Notes under the pieces: generated by a model
What the model was told of the DNA's origin: nothing
Seen by the model: the letters and a program-made list of their open reading frames with translations, nothing else
Database searches by the model: none
Part shown: piece by piece, positions 47,063 to 57,215 of the stretch
Layout of the letters: every line of letters begins with the position of its first letter
Position numbering within the stretch: position 1 is the stretch's first letter
Position numbers and translations under genes: made by a program
Assembly: GCA_038025085.1 (NCBI GenBank)
Contig: CM076152.1
Coordinates: forward strand, 30,755,501-30,819,500
DNA length: 64,000 nt
DNA from: Tetragonia tetragonoides
Taxonomy: Eukaryota > Streptophyta > Magnoliopsida > Caryophyllales > Aizoaceae
Reading direction: 5' to 3'

Positions 47063-47599
47063 CCTTTCTCTTTCTTCAATCTTTGGACCAAGGCTCCAGA
47101 GTATAAACAGATTATCAGTGATAGTTCGAACTTTGTGGGACAGGGTTCTAAGATGTTTTGTGTGCTGCAAAAACACAAAAATGGCAAGCAAGCTATAAAG
47201 CACTCTCCTTTGTACTGCCCCTAGTTTGAAGAGAAACTACAACATGCTGCAGAAAGACCTGCTTGCTACGCAAGAGCTATTGGCAAGTGACAAATTCAAT
47301 CCTAATTTGATCATTAGAGAACAGCAGTAACTGAAAAGTTTGTAGAAGCTTAGAGATCTAGAGCAGCTTATTTTTAAACAAAAATCCAGGCTTGCTTGGA
47401 TTAATACAGGAGATGGAAAAACAAGGTACTTTGATGCCTGTGTAAAAAGTAGAAGGGTTGGTTTACAAAATTTTCTATATCTACAATGTCAATGGTGTGA
47501 AAATTACTCAACTTGATGAAGTGAAGCAGGAATTCCAGAATTTCTTCATAAACATGATAGGCTCGTGTGCTGAAGAAATCCCCTTTATTGATCCTGACA

Positions 47600-48219
47600 T
47601 TATGAAGAATGGTCCTTTACTAATAGTTGAGTAATAGATTGCTCATTGTGCAGATTTCACACCACAAGAAATTAAGACAGCTTTATGGGAGATTAAAGAA
47701 GATAAGGCACCAGTCAAGCCCTAATGGTTTCACAGCAACCTTCTACAAGACCTCTTGGGATGTTATTGGTTCTGATATTACTCTGGCTATTACGAGTACT
47801 CTTGTATCAGGTAATATCTTGAAAGTTCTGAACTGCACCTCAGTTATGCTTGTGCCTAAGAAACCTAACCCAACATATATTAGTGACTATTGGCCTATAG
47901 CTTGTTGCAATGTTTTGTATAAGATTTTGTCAAAAACATTAGCAAATAGGCTAAGTACAGTCCTGCATCATATCATATATGTGGAGCACGGCCGTCTCGG
48001 AGATTTGGAAGGCCCTGTGCTAAGAAAAAAAAGAGGCCCCTAAAAAAGTGTACAATTTTTTCCTCATGGTTAAATGTATCAAATTTCCATTACCCAGATT
48101 AAAATTAATACAAAAAAGAATCAACAGAGAGTGAAAAAAAGTTTTTTATGAATTAAACATCAGCACACCCATTCCTCATAATTATTCTTGAAAAATTACA
48201 ATTTTCAAAAATTACTATC
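47600..48219 (+). pseudogene. LINE reverse transcriptase, first fragment
   Basis: Contains SPNGFTATFYKTSWDVIGSD and VMLVPKKPNPTYISDYWPIA followed by CCNVLYKILSKTLANRLSTV, RT blocks leading up to the palm. At 47997 it runs into the end of an hAT element, and the unit repeats from 48220. Confidence 0.85.
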
Positions 48220-48593
48220 ACGAGTACTCTTGTATCAGGTAATATTCTGAAAGCTCTTGAACCGCACCTCAGTTACGCTTGTGCCTAAGAAACCTAACCC
48301 AACATATATTAGTGACTATAGGACTATAGCTTGTTGCAATGTTTTGTATAAGATTTTGTCAAAAACATTAGCAAATAGGCTAAGTACAGTCCTGCATGGT
48401 ATCATACATATGGAGCAAGACCGTCTCGGAGATTTGGGAGGCCCTATGCTAAGAAAAAAAAGAGGCCCCTAAAAAAGTGCATAATTTTTTCCTCATGGTT
48501 AAATGTATCAAATTTCCATTACCCAGATTAAAATTAATACAAAAAAGAATCAACAAAGAGTGAAAAAAAGTTTTTTATGAATTAAACGTCAGT
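47792..48593 (+). repeat. 428-bp tandem duplication spanning LINE RT and hAT left end
   Basis: Copy 1 (47792-48219) and copy 2 (from 48220, continuing past the LTR insertion at 51436) both contain LINE RT sequence plus the first ~220 bp of the hAT element. So the duplication happened after the hAT insertion. Copy 2, but not copy 1, carries the LTR. Copies differ by scattered substitutions and small indels. Confidence 0.88.
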
Positions 48594-51430
48594 TGTAATA
48601 CCCCGTAATTTTTATTCATTTTAGAATAATAATTACTTAAAAAGAAAATGCAATTTCGTATTTAAAATAGTTAATTGGGCTCATAAATATTTTGAGTGCC
48701 TAATTAATATTGGGTTTTAGTTTTGGACCTCATTAAATTATATTTGGGCCAAAATAGATAAAAGAGATTGGGCTCTATAATTTTCGGAAGTGACCGAAAA
48801 TTATAAGGCACCAATGGGCCTTATTTTCGGCCACCCTAGCCGAAAATAGGGATCAATTTTGCTGATTTTATTTTCAAAATTTAGTTTCCTAAAATTTTGG
48901 TAAGTGGGGGGAAGTTAGGAGAGTTTTAGGAAAGAAGCAGTTTAGTAAAGAAGGAGTAGATTTGGGGGTTCCTAAATATACTCAACGTCCTCACATAACT
49001 GATTATTTACCAAACAAAAAAAAAAGAAACGTCTCTCTCTCTCTCTCTTCACTCACACGACCGAAATTCCTTGGGCAAAAAGGAGGAGAAAGTTCATCAC
49101 TTTTCACAATCCATCTTGCTCAATTTTAAATCTTTGAATTTTCAAGTAAGTATTCTAAATTGATTTCCTTTGATCATTAAAAGTTTTTGATTCAATTAAA
49201 GTATGTTTTTATGAACCCTAGTTTTGTATGATAAACCCTAATTTATTTTTATCTAGGGTTTGTTAGATTCTATTTAATTTTGCATGATAGAATCATGATT
49301 AGGGTTTAATTTGTGATTTTTATTAAATTGAATCAAGTTTGAATGAAAAAGGTTAGATCTTTATAATTTAATTAAATCTGGAAATTTATGTATTTTAGAT
49401 TTAATTAGATTAGGGTTGTTAAATTGATTAACAAAAAAATAAAAATATTTTGGGGCCACACGGCCGAGCCTGCACGAGCACGGCCTAGCCGTGCGGCGCT
49501 GCAGCGCCGTCGCTGGCGGTCGTGCGCCGCCAGGCGCCTGCCGGCGGGCCCATCAGCGGGTCTGCTGGTGGTGAGGCCCGCTGGTGGTGGTGATGGTGAT
49601 GGTGTTTTGGGTGTTGACTTGCTTTGACTAGTTGACTTGTTTAGGGTTTTGGAAAGTTTCCTATTTTGTTGATGCAAATTCGTTTTTGGAAACTTTGAGC
49701 ATGCATGAGTAACTGAAATTTCCAACAACTTAATTAATGAAATTAAGGGTATTGCATCATCTTTAAAGTTTAATAAAGTGGTTTAGAAGTCAAGGTATTG
49801 CCTATTGTTATATTGTGGATTTGTTAGGACCCGTTGACCGCGCTTAAACGTAAGGAGCTTACGTTTATTGATTGTGTGATTGCCTATTGCTAAAGGTAAT
49901 TCATGTCTCTATGAATTATGTAATCTCTTTGTCATAATTCATATTGCTTGGGGATTTGTATTCATTTGTCTAGTATTGAATTAGGTGTGTGAATTCATAT
50001 TTAGACTTGTGAATATTTGAGAAGGAATAATTGATGTTTATTTCCTTGTGATGATTCGTACAGAATTATATGATAGTGAATGCATGTATAATGTTGGAAA
50101 TTCACTTGTGTAGCAATGTCTACTTGATTAATATTTCATGTCAGGAGATGCATGTTTTATTATTGGTTATTGAACGAAAATTATGTTAATAATTGTTCAA
50201 CTGGATATAGTTCGGAATTGCTATTTTTGTATCATGTTAGTAAGCATGTGGATTCATGTTAGAAGCATGTTACTTCAATAAGTTAATATGAACTTTGACT
50301 ATTGATTAGGTGGTTTTGAATTAAGGCCTAGATGCCCTTTCATGTTATATGCCATCGGAAATTGGTAACCATATTGTGTTACTTGAGTGCCAAGATTATG
50401 TGTATTACTTGTTATGTGATCACCATATTGAATTGAATTGAGAGTTAAGACTTCTTTGTGTGAGAGATCCACCAAAGGATGCGAATGAGAATTTGTCACT
50501 TGTAGCGTTGAGTGGTTCCATTGGTTATGGCCTCAATGATTTGGAAATCTTGTATCCATACTGAGTAATTGGGCGAGTGGTTCTCCGGAACAATTCTTCT
50601 TGTAAACGTAAGGGTTGAGAGAGGGTATGCATACTTAGGAACATCTAGAAGTACTTCGGGAGTCATCTATACTCCGGGACGGTTGATCCCTCTTTTGCCA
50701 CTGTGCACGGGTTCAAGATCCTATTGAATCGACTGCGGTTGGTTTGACAATTCATGCGATTCTCTTCTCTCTAATGAACTTGGCTAATGGAAAATAATAA
50801 ATAATGAGATTTATTATTTGGTGACTATTGTGTCTTTATTTTTAAAGCATGTTGTCTTTATTTCTTAAAGCATGATTAGTTTATTGGATTAAGCATGAGA
50901 ACTTAATATTGGAGATTGAGATGGATTATGTGGTGATGAATTACTCAGCATCGCTGATTAGTTGTTTTTCTTTTTACTTGTGTTTGTTGTCCATTTCTCT
51001 TCAATGGTGGGCCTATGATGAACCTATATGGAATTTGTCTATATGGGGGAGTAGATTGACAGGATTATAGCTCCAGGAGTAGAGCTAGAGAGGAGGCGTA
51101 CCCTAAAAATATTTAATTATTGTTTAGTTTGGAATTTTGCTATTATTGGGATTTTATATTATTGTAATGAGATTAATTCTCTTGCATGGGAATTAATAAG
51201 TTTAATACTTTTAGTTCATTTGGATTATCTGTTTTAAGTTAGTTGAAAGATAGTTAATACTTAATTATCTAGTATGTTGGATTGAGGTTTCTAGCACTTG
51301 TTTTTCTTTCTAGCCTTGTATTTGATTTGAACATTAAATACGGCGGTAACGCTTCGGATTTCCAGAGTTTTTCCGCTGCATCTCGTGATTTTAAATGGCT
51401 TTAAATTGGACGAAAAATCGGGGTGTTACA
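48594..51430 (+). mobile_element. Apparent solo LTR, 2837 bp, inside hAT element A
   Basis: Starts TGTAATACCCCG and ends CGGGGTGTTACA (short inverted ends) with perfect 5-bp TSD TCAGT (48589-48593 and 51431-51435). There is no second LTR or gag-pol. The uninterrupted target is preserved at copy 1 of the tandem duplication near 48165, confirming an insertion. A CT-rich tract (49031-49050) followed by AAG/GTAAGT-like sequence near 49147 looks like a leader with a splice donor. The ends are typical of Ty3/gypsy LTRs. Confidence 0.87.
49455..49595. repeat. GC-rich hairpin island in the solo LTR
   Basis: A 140-bp GC-rich patch in an AT-rich LTR. It includes CACGGC-CTA-GCCGTG (49479-49493) and the 14-bp perfect palindrome GGCGCTGCAGCGCC (49495-49508). 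Confidence 0.75.
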
Positions 51431-51935
51431 TCAGTACACCCATTCCTCATAGTTATTCTTGAAAAATTACAATTTTCAAACAATAATTCTCACCCCCATT
51501 AGAAAATAGAACAAATAATAAAAAGAGATGGCCAAAATTCAAAACAAGAAACAAGAAAAATAACGATTTAAATCTACTCAAAACTTACCTTCAATGGAGT
51601 TCTTGAAGGATAGGGAAGGAGGAGTATAGGAGACGAACAGTGAAGGAAAGAAGATTGAGTCAATACAATAAATATTTATGGAAAAAAGAAGATAACTGCC
51701 TCCATTAATTGAGAATTTAATGGAGTTTGCAATTCAAATAGACTATGGAAGGGGCGCATAGCCTTCTTGCTTTCTCTGAATAGTGAATACAAGTGCCTTT
51801 TTTCTCTCTTTGGACTAAAAGAGTTTTAGGGCTTCAAAAAAAAAAAAAAAAAAAAGTAAAAATGGGCCCCATAATTTTGGGGGCCCTGTTCAGCTGCTCC
51901 ACATGCGCTTGTGGAAAGTCGGCCCTGATATGGAG

Positions 51936-53680
51936 CAGTATGCTTTCATAAAGGGTAGGCTCATTGGTGACAATATTATTCTTGCTCATGAATTGATCAA
52001 ACACTATGGAAGGAAAGGACTCTCACCTAGATGCACTCTCAAGATAGATCTTATGAAAGTCTATGATTCGTTGAAATGGGTTTTCTTGGAACAATTCATG
52101 CTAGGTCTTTAGTTCCCTGTTCAATTTGTTAACTGAATTAAAAAGTGTTAATCTACTGCGAGCTATTCCATTCTCTTTAATGAAACCCCTATTGCCCCTT
52201 TCTCTACCAAGAAGGGACTAAGACAAAGAGACCCTTTATCTCCTTACCTGTTTGTGATTGTAATGGACTATTTGCCTAGATGCTTGAGGGATCTTCAGTC
52301 TGAACCAAGCTTCAAGTACCACCCCAGATGCAAGAAACTTTTCCTGGTACACTGTATTTTTTGCTGATGAACTAGTCATGTTCTCGAGGGGTGACACATA
52401 GTCTGTGTCTCTGTTATTGAGAAATTTGAACTCTTTTGTGTCTACTTTGGCCTTAAGGCTAATGAAAGCAAATCTGAAATCTACTTTGAAGGTGTCTCAA
52501 TTGAAAACAAACAGATCATCAATGACATAATGAAAATACAAGAAGGAATCCTTCCCTTTAGATACCTAGGAGTCTCTCTCACCTCTAAGAGGTTTCAAGT
52601 GTCTCACTATGACCCTCTGGTATAGAAAATCACTAAAAAGATAAAGTCATGGACTTTTAAATTTCACTCTTATGTTGGGAGGTTGCAGCTTATCAAAGTT
52701 GTGCTATTTTCTCTTCAGAAATTTTGGTCACAATTATTTCATATCTGATATCCCCATGATAGTCATACACAACATTGAGAAATTGTGTAAGAGGTTTTTA
52801 TGGGGGTAGTGCTGACCCAATCATAGAGCCTTAGTAGCTTGGGATGACTTATGTACACCAACTGCTACAGGAGGGCTAGGCATTTTTAGTTTCAATGTCT
52901 GGAACAAAGCTGCACTTAGAAAGTTATTATAGGACATACAACATAAACAGGGAAAACTCTGGATCATATGGGTGAATGCTTACTACATAAAAAAATTAAG
53001 GACTTCTGGACCATGGCAAAACCCAAACAAGCTTCTTGGCTTATTTAGAAGTTGTTTGAACACAGAGATGAGTTGAATCAGTTCATATGCAACTGCCCCA
53101 GGTACAAAGTTAGCAAAGCTTACAAGCACATGACACCTGGTTTGCAAAACAGCCAGGGCAAAACTTGTATGGAATCAACTTGCTCTTCCCAAATGGAGAT
53201 ACATTATGTGGCTATGCATCAAAGACAGGCTCCCTTTGTGGCAAAATCTGTGTAAAATGGGCATGCATGCCCTAGTATATGCTGTTTATGTAAGCAGAAC
53301 GGAGAAACATTTCAACATTTATTTTTTGAATGTGAGTTTGTTTCTTAGGTCTGGCCGAGAGTGTTCCATTGGCTGGAAATAACCCCTATCCAGTGGCACT
53401 GACCAAGGGTGTTCACATAGCTTGGTGAAGTAGCAAAAGGGAGACATGTGAAAGACAAAGCCATAAGAGCTAGTGCATCTGCTGTCATCTATCTACTTTG
53501 GCAGGAAAGAAACTACAGACTGTTTCAGAACAGAGCTAACAATATGGATCAATCATGAAGCTGTTGATATCCAGCATCCATGCGAGAGCAGCTTCATCAA
53601 AGAATAAGAAGATTAGAGACTTCTTTGTTTCTCATCTTAATTTCTTTTGTTGATTTAAACCTGTAATAGAGTTCTTTGTG
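51936..53680 (+). pseudogene. LINE reverse transcriptase and zf-RVT, second fragment
   Basis: The RT resumes exactly at the hAT target site: EQYAFIKGRLIGDNIILAHE, CTLKIDLMKVYDSLKWVF, KKGLRQRDPLSPYLFVIVMD, and a degraded FADD box (FFADELVMFSRGD near 52365). The post-RT region (RFQVSHYDPLV; IKSWTFKFHSYVGRLQLIKV) and zinc-binding zf-RVT (CCLCKQNGETFQHLFFECEF near 53280) follow. Many stops are present. Confidence 0.85.
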
Positions 53681-54550
53681 TGCGAAAAGTTGTTCAAATT
53701 CCACTGGTATCATGTATAATGTGGTGGTAGCAGGCATATGATTGTGGCCTCGCAATCAAAGACCTTTCCTAGAAGGTAATTTGAGAGTGAGCTATGATGC
53801 CGCTGTTCAGGACCGTCCCTTTCATTTTGGAGGCCCTGTGCTAAACTAAAATTAGGCCCTCAATATAATAAAAGACAATCATCAATAACAAAATGTATTG
53901 TACTACATAACATAATCATTCTTTGATGATTCATTCCAACCAAAAGTTTGAAAATTTTCAACCTCAACTAAAAAATTGCAAGTTTTTTTCTTGCTAATCA
54001 AATTAAAAATTGGAAGATAACCAAAACATTTGTCCATAAAATGACAATTTAAAAGCTGGAAACGTAAGAAAATAAAGAAAAGGAAAAATAATATTGATTG
54101 AATATCAATTAAAAACACTAGCATCTTTACATAGTTACAACAAGAATTATCTAGTATACTTCTCTGTTCCCAATTGTCCATGAGTTGTGCAACCAAGATA
54201 TATGCCCTCATTAGCTATTGTTTACAGATAAGAAAAAAAGGGAACAATTTTGCTAACCTAAAAATCTGGAAATCAACTAAGAAACAACAAAAATTTGCAA
54301 CCCAAAAAAGGCAGAAGCAACGTGCTGAGTTACAGATTGAAAAACTGAGAAATTCGTTTATAGAGAAGGAAAAAATGGAGCACAACATTGAAAATGCCTT
54401 ATTTCCTCAAAAAAATAGATGAGAAGCAATTTTAGAGAAAAGAGTGGTATAAATATATTAACTTCATCAAATATTTGGGGAGATGAAAGTGGAAATTGAA
54501 GCAATAATTATGGAGTTTTTAGGTTTGCCCAGTAGTCTGATACTTGTTGG

Positions 54551-54707
54551 TGTGAGATAATAGAATGCTAGATTTTTATTGATGTAATCGATCCCTATTT
54601 ATAGGTACAAGAGTCCTAGTGTTATGGAAACTGTAGATTACACAATCTCTATGATATTATGCTAATCTAGAATATTCCTAGGTTGCACTAGATAATATTC
54701 CCTAGCA
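54551..54707 (-). repeat. TRIM 3' LTR, 157 bp
   Basis: TG..CA bounded; aligns with 55866-56005 over nearly its whole length, including TGATGTAATCGATCC and TCTATGATATTATGCTAATC. It has about 16 extra bases near its end (CACTAGATAATATTCC). Confidence 0.9.
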
Positions 54708-55221
54708 CTCCCCCGCAATCGTAGATGTAGATGAACAAACGATAAGATTGGAGGTTACAAAAGAAATAATTAAAAAAAAGAAAACACTGGAATAAATATA
54801 TGGAAATCTTGAAAACTAGCCAACCACGAACAATTATGCATCCGTATCCGCCCATCTTCACAACTCGTATTTTCACCAGCCAGGTACCACCCGCATCATA
54901 ATTAATCAGCAATATACAAAAAAAAGCATGAGATTGGGAAAAAATAACCCAAAACCCAATATTCAAGAGAGAGAGAGAGGGGTAGATCGAGAAAGTTTAG
55001 AAGGAGAGAGAGAGAGATAGAAAGAGTTTGAGGGCCAAGGAAAGAGAAGATACGGCCGTGAGGGCCTGGAGGAAAGAGATTGGAGATTTAGAGGAATGGG
55101 CAGCGAGCGCTGGTGGTGCTCGTGGAGGGCAGACGGCTGACGATGAGAGTAGGCGGTCGGTGATCGGGGCAGCAGGAGCAGTTGTGGTGGCCTGACGGTC
55201 CAAGAATGGGCAGCGAGCGAA

Positions 55222-55463
55222 GCATCTAACGACCGAGGCTGGTCGGCAACGACTGAGATCTAAGCCACGGACGACCTGAGAGGAGGAAGGCGGTTGGCGA
55301 CTGGAGATCTGAGCGGCGACGAACATGGAGTCCGCGAGGGACGCATCTAACGGTCGAGGTTGGTCGGCGACGACTGAGATCTGAGTCGCGGACGACTTGA
55401 GAGGAGGAAGGTGGTTGGCGACTGGAGATCTGAGCGGCGGCGAACATGGAGTCGGCGAGGGAC
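55222..55463. repeat. 121-bp tandem duplication in TRIM interior
   Basis: Copies at 55222 and 55343 share GCATCTAACG, GACTGAGATCT, GAGAGGAGGAAGG, TTGGCGACTGGAGATCTGAG and GAACATGGAGTC. It is GC-rich, unlike the AT-rich LTRs. Confidence 0.9.
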
Positions 55464-55707
55464 GGGGACTGCTGTTTGTTTGTGAGGGCGTTGGATTACA
55501 AGTGACAATTCCATATTCTCTCTATGCTTTATTTAATGAAGCTAAGTGTGGGTACTATAATGTAGAAACTATATGGAGGATTTAGAGGTAGGACAATTTG
55601 GTGATGGTGATGAACGATTATGTAAACATTGGTCCGATGGCGGACAAATAAAGGTCCGCCATAGGCAAAGCGGAAGATAGAGTTTTTAGACTACCACGAA
55701 AGTAGTC

Positions 55708-55785
55708 GCTCTGATACCATGTGAGATAATAGAATGCTTGATTATTAAGCATTCTATTATTAAAAAAAAAAAGAAGTTGTCCGCC
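55708..55785 (-). other. Internal primer-binding site with LTR stub in the TRIM
   Basis: GCTCTGATACCA followed by TGTGAGATAATAGAATGCTT copies the PBS-LTR junction, then breaks off into an A-run. The true junction repeats at about 55852-55866. This suggests a template switch or partial tandem copy. Confidence 0.7.
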
Positions 55786-55865
55786 TGATAGATTATGTAT
55801 TCCATCCGACGGCTTAGCGGAAGTTTGCGTTTTAGGCTATCAGAAAAGTAGCTTCTCTGATACCA

Positions 55866-56005
55866 TGTGAGAATAGAATGCTTGATTATTATTGATGTAA
55901 TCGATCCTTATTTATAGGTACAAAAGTCCTAGTGTTATGGAAACTGGAGATTACACAATCTCTATGATATTATGCTAATCTAGAATATTCCTAGGTTGCC
56001 TAACA
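55866..56005 (-). repeat. TRIM 5' LTR, 140 bp
   Basis: Begins directly after the PBS complement CTCTGATACCA and ends CTAACA before the TSD GTTGG. Matches 54551-54707. Confidence 0.9.
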
Positions 56006-56380
56006 GTTGGTAGAGAGAGAAGAAAGAGGGAAGAGTAAAAGTTCTATTAAAGCGTGCTCTGGTTTTGGAAATTGGAGAAGACGTAAGAATCTGTGTATGT
56101 GCAGTTTTGTTGTAGCATTACAGATAAACTGAGCCATACCCACAAGATATTTACACAAATATTGAGCCTCCCAAATTTTTGGGGCCCTGTGCGGTCGCCT
56201 TTGCTACACCCCCTCAAGGACGGGCCTGCCGCCGTTTGTAGCTACTCCTGCTAGTTTCTTAGGAAACCACTAATGACTAATGAGAGTTTATTTGAGTTTT
56301 GGAGGAGACTAAAAGTTTTATTGTATATCTCTATTTGGAAATAATAAAATTTAATTTACTTTCCAAAAAAAAAAAATATT

Positions 56381-57215
56381 TACAATGGGCGACACACATT
56401 TTACAAAAATACCCCCGCGTGTCCGATAAATCATGAAACTGCCCCCGCAGTCCATATAAAAATTTGCGTTGCTCTTTCTCTCTCCTCAGTCACAACTAGC
56501 GCTGTTCATAATCTGATCTTAATCGGAATTTTAGACCGAATCGGACCGGAATCAAACTGAAAAAATCGGACCTGAATAATTTCGGTTAAGGTTCCGGGTC
56601 GCCCAAATCAATAATACCGGTTCCGGTCTTTTTTGAGTCAAAAACCGGAATATTCCAATTACGGAATTTTGTATTTTGCCCAGAAAAAAAAAAAAAAAAG
56701 AAAAGAAAAATGAAAGTAACAGACTCAGAGAATCAGAGGGTTTCAAATTTACAATCCTCACTTACTCGAAACTCAATTCTCACGCCTCTCTCTCTCTATT
56801 CTCTCACTCTCTCCTCTTCTCTGTTCTCTCTCTTCAAGTCTTCACCAAATCACCAGTACCACCGTCCACCGCACCACCGGCACGCCTTGCCGCCTGCACC
56901 ACCAGTCCACCACGACCACAGGCCCACACCTGCGCCACCACTCATCTGACCTCTCACGACTGCAGCAGCGCCGGACGGCTGCCGCCGGCTCGCCGGCTGA
57001 CCGGTTCCGCTCTATTCCGGTTTGAACCGGTGTTCACCCCAACTCACAACACCCTCTTCCACCGCCGTTCATCATCACCATTCACCACCACACCGTAATT
57101 CGCGCCCGTCTCTCTCTCCTCGACTGAGTTCGTTATTCTGCTCCTTAAACCCTTTGGCTCTAAAACCCTAAGTCACCAATCACTTTTTTTTTTCTCTCTC
57201 TCCATAAATTCGACA
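56381..57215 (+). promoter_or_regulatory. NRPC1 promoter and 5' UTR, possibly carrying a TE
   Basis: The NRPC1 upstream region starts right after the LINE poly-A tail. TATAAAA at 56455-56461 is followed by a pyrimidine-rich possible start (CTCTTTCTCTCTCCTCAG near 56472). A segment beginning TAGCGCTGTTCATAATC (56497) with many CCGGAA/TTCCGG motifs has the look of an hAT-like insertion. A second CT-rich tract (56785-56840) may be the actual leader. The ATG is at 57216. Confidence 0.4.

Larger units (their letters stand above)
48416..51927. mobile_element. hAT element A (about 670 bp) containing an LTR insertion
   Basis: The left end CAAGACCGTCTCGG (copy 1: CACGGCCGTCTCGG at 47997) and right end GTCGGCCCTG are degenerate inverted repeats. 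A perfect 8-bp TSD ATATGGAG flanks it (48408-48415 and 51928-51935). Both ends carry GGCCCC / GGGGGCCCTGT subterminal motifs. It has no coding region. It shares ends and subterminal sequence (GGCCCTGTGCTAA) with the element at 53808-56228, so the two belong to one family. Confidence 0.85.
54551..56005 (-). mobile_element. TRIM-like miniature LTR retrotransposon, 1455 bp
   Basis: On the plus strand the 3' LTR is 54551-54707 (TGTGAGATAATAG ... CCCTAGCA) and the 5' LTR is 55866-56005 (TGTGAGAATAG ... CCTAACA). The 5-bp TSD is GTTGG (54546-54550 and 56006-56010). A polypurine tract (CTCCCCCG on the plus strand) follows the first LTR. A primer-binding site for initiator Met-tRNA (CTCTGATACCA on the plus strand) precedes the second. 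The element runs on the minus strand. There is no gag-pol, so it needs enzymes in trans. A second PBS plus partial LTR start sits inside at 55708-55770. Each LTR has CTATTTATAG, a reversed TATA motif. Confidence 0.88.
53808..56228. mobile_element. hAT element B containing a TRIM
   Basis: TIRs CAGGACCGTCC (left) and GGACGGGCCTG (right). An 8-bp TSD with one mismatch, CCGCTGTT (53800-53807) and CCGCCGTT (56229-56236), lies in the LINE 3' UTR. Subterminal GGAGGCCCTGTGCTAA and TTGGGGCCCTGTGCGG match hAT element A. It is non-coding, about 970 bp without the nested TRIM. Confidence 0.87.
44895..56380 (+). mobile_element. L1-type LINE, near full length but degenerate and split by nested elements
   Basis: In order: a 5' region with three 33-bp repeats (44947-45044), ORF1 (45086-45709 with continuing fragments to 46312), endonuclease (46339-47062), reverse transcriptase (47600-52780), a zf-RVT region (to about 53560), a 3' UTR and a poly-A tail at 56364-56377. 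Two hAT elements (48416-51927 and 53808-56228) interrupt it, together with a tandem duplication at 47792. Without these it would be about 5 kb. No RNase H domain is seen. Stops and frameshifts are frequent. The left boundary is approximate and I found no TSD for the LINE itself. Confidence 0.85.

Noticed and set aside
56676..57098. 140-codon proline/serine-rich frame upstream of NRPC1
   Set aside because: Low-complexity CT- and CCACC-rich leader sequence with no domain; the true start gives the conserved NRPC1 N-terminus.
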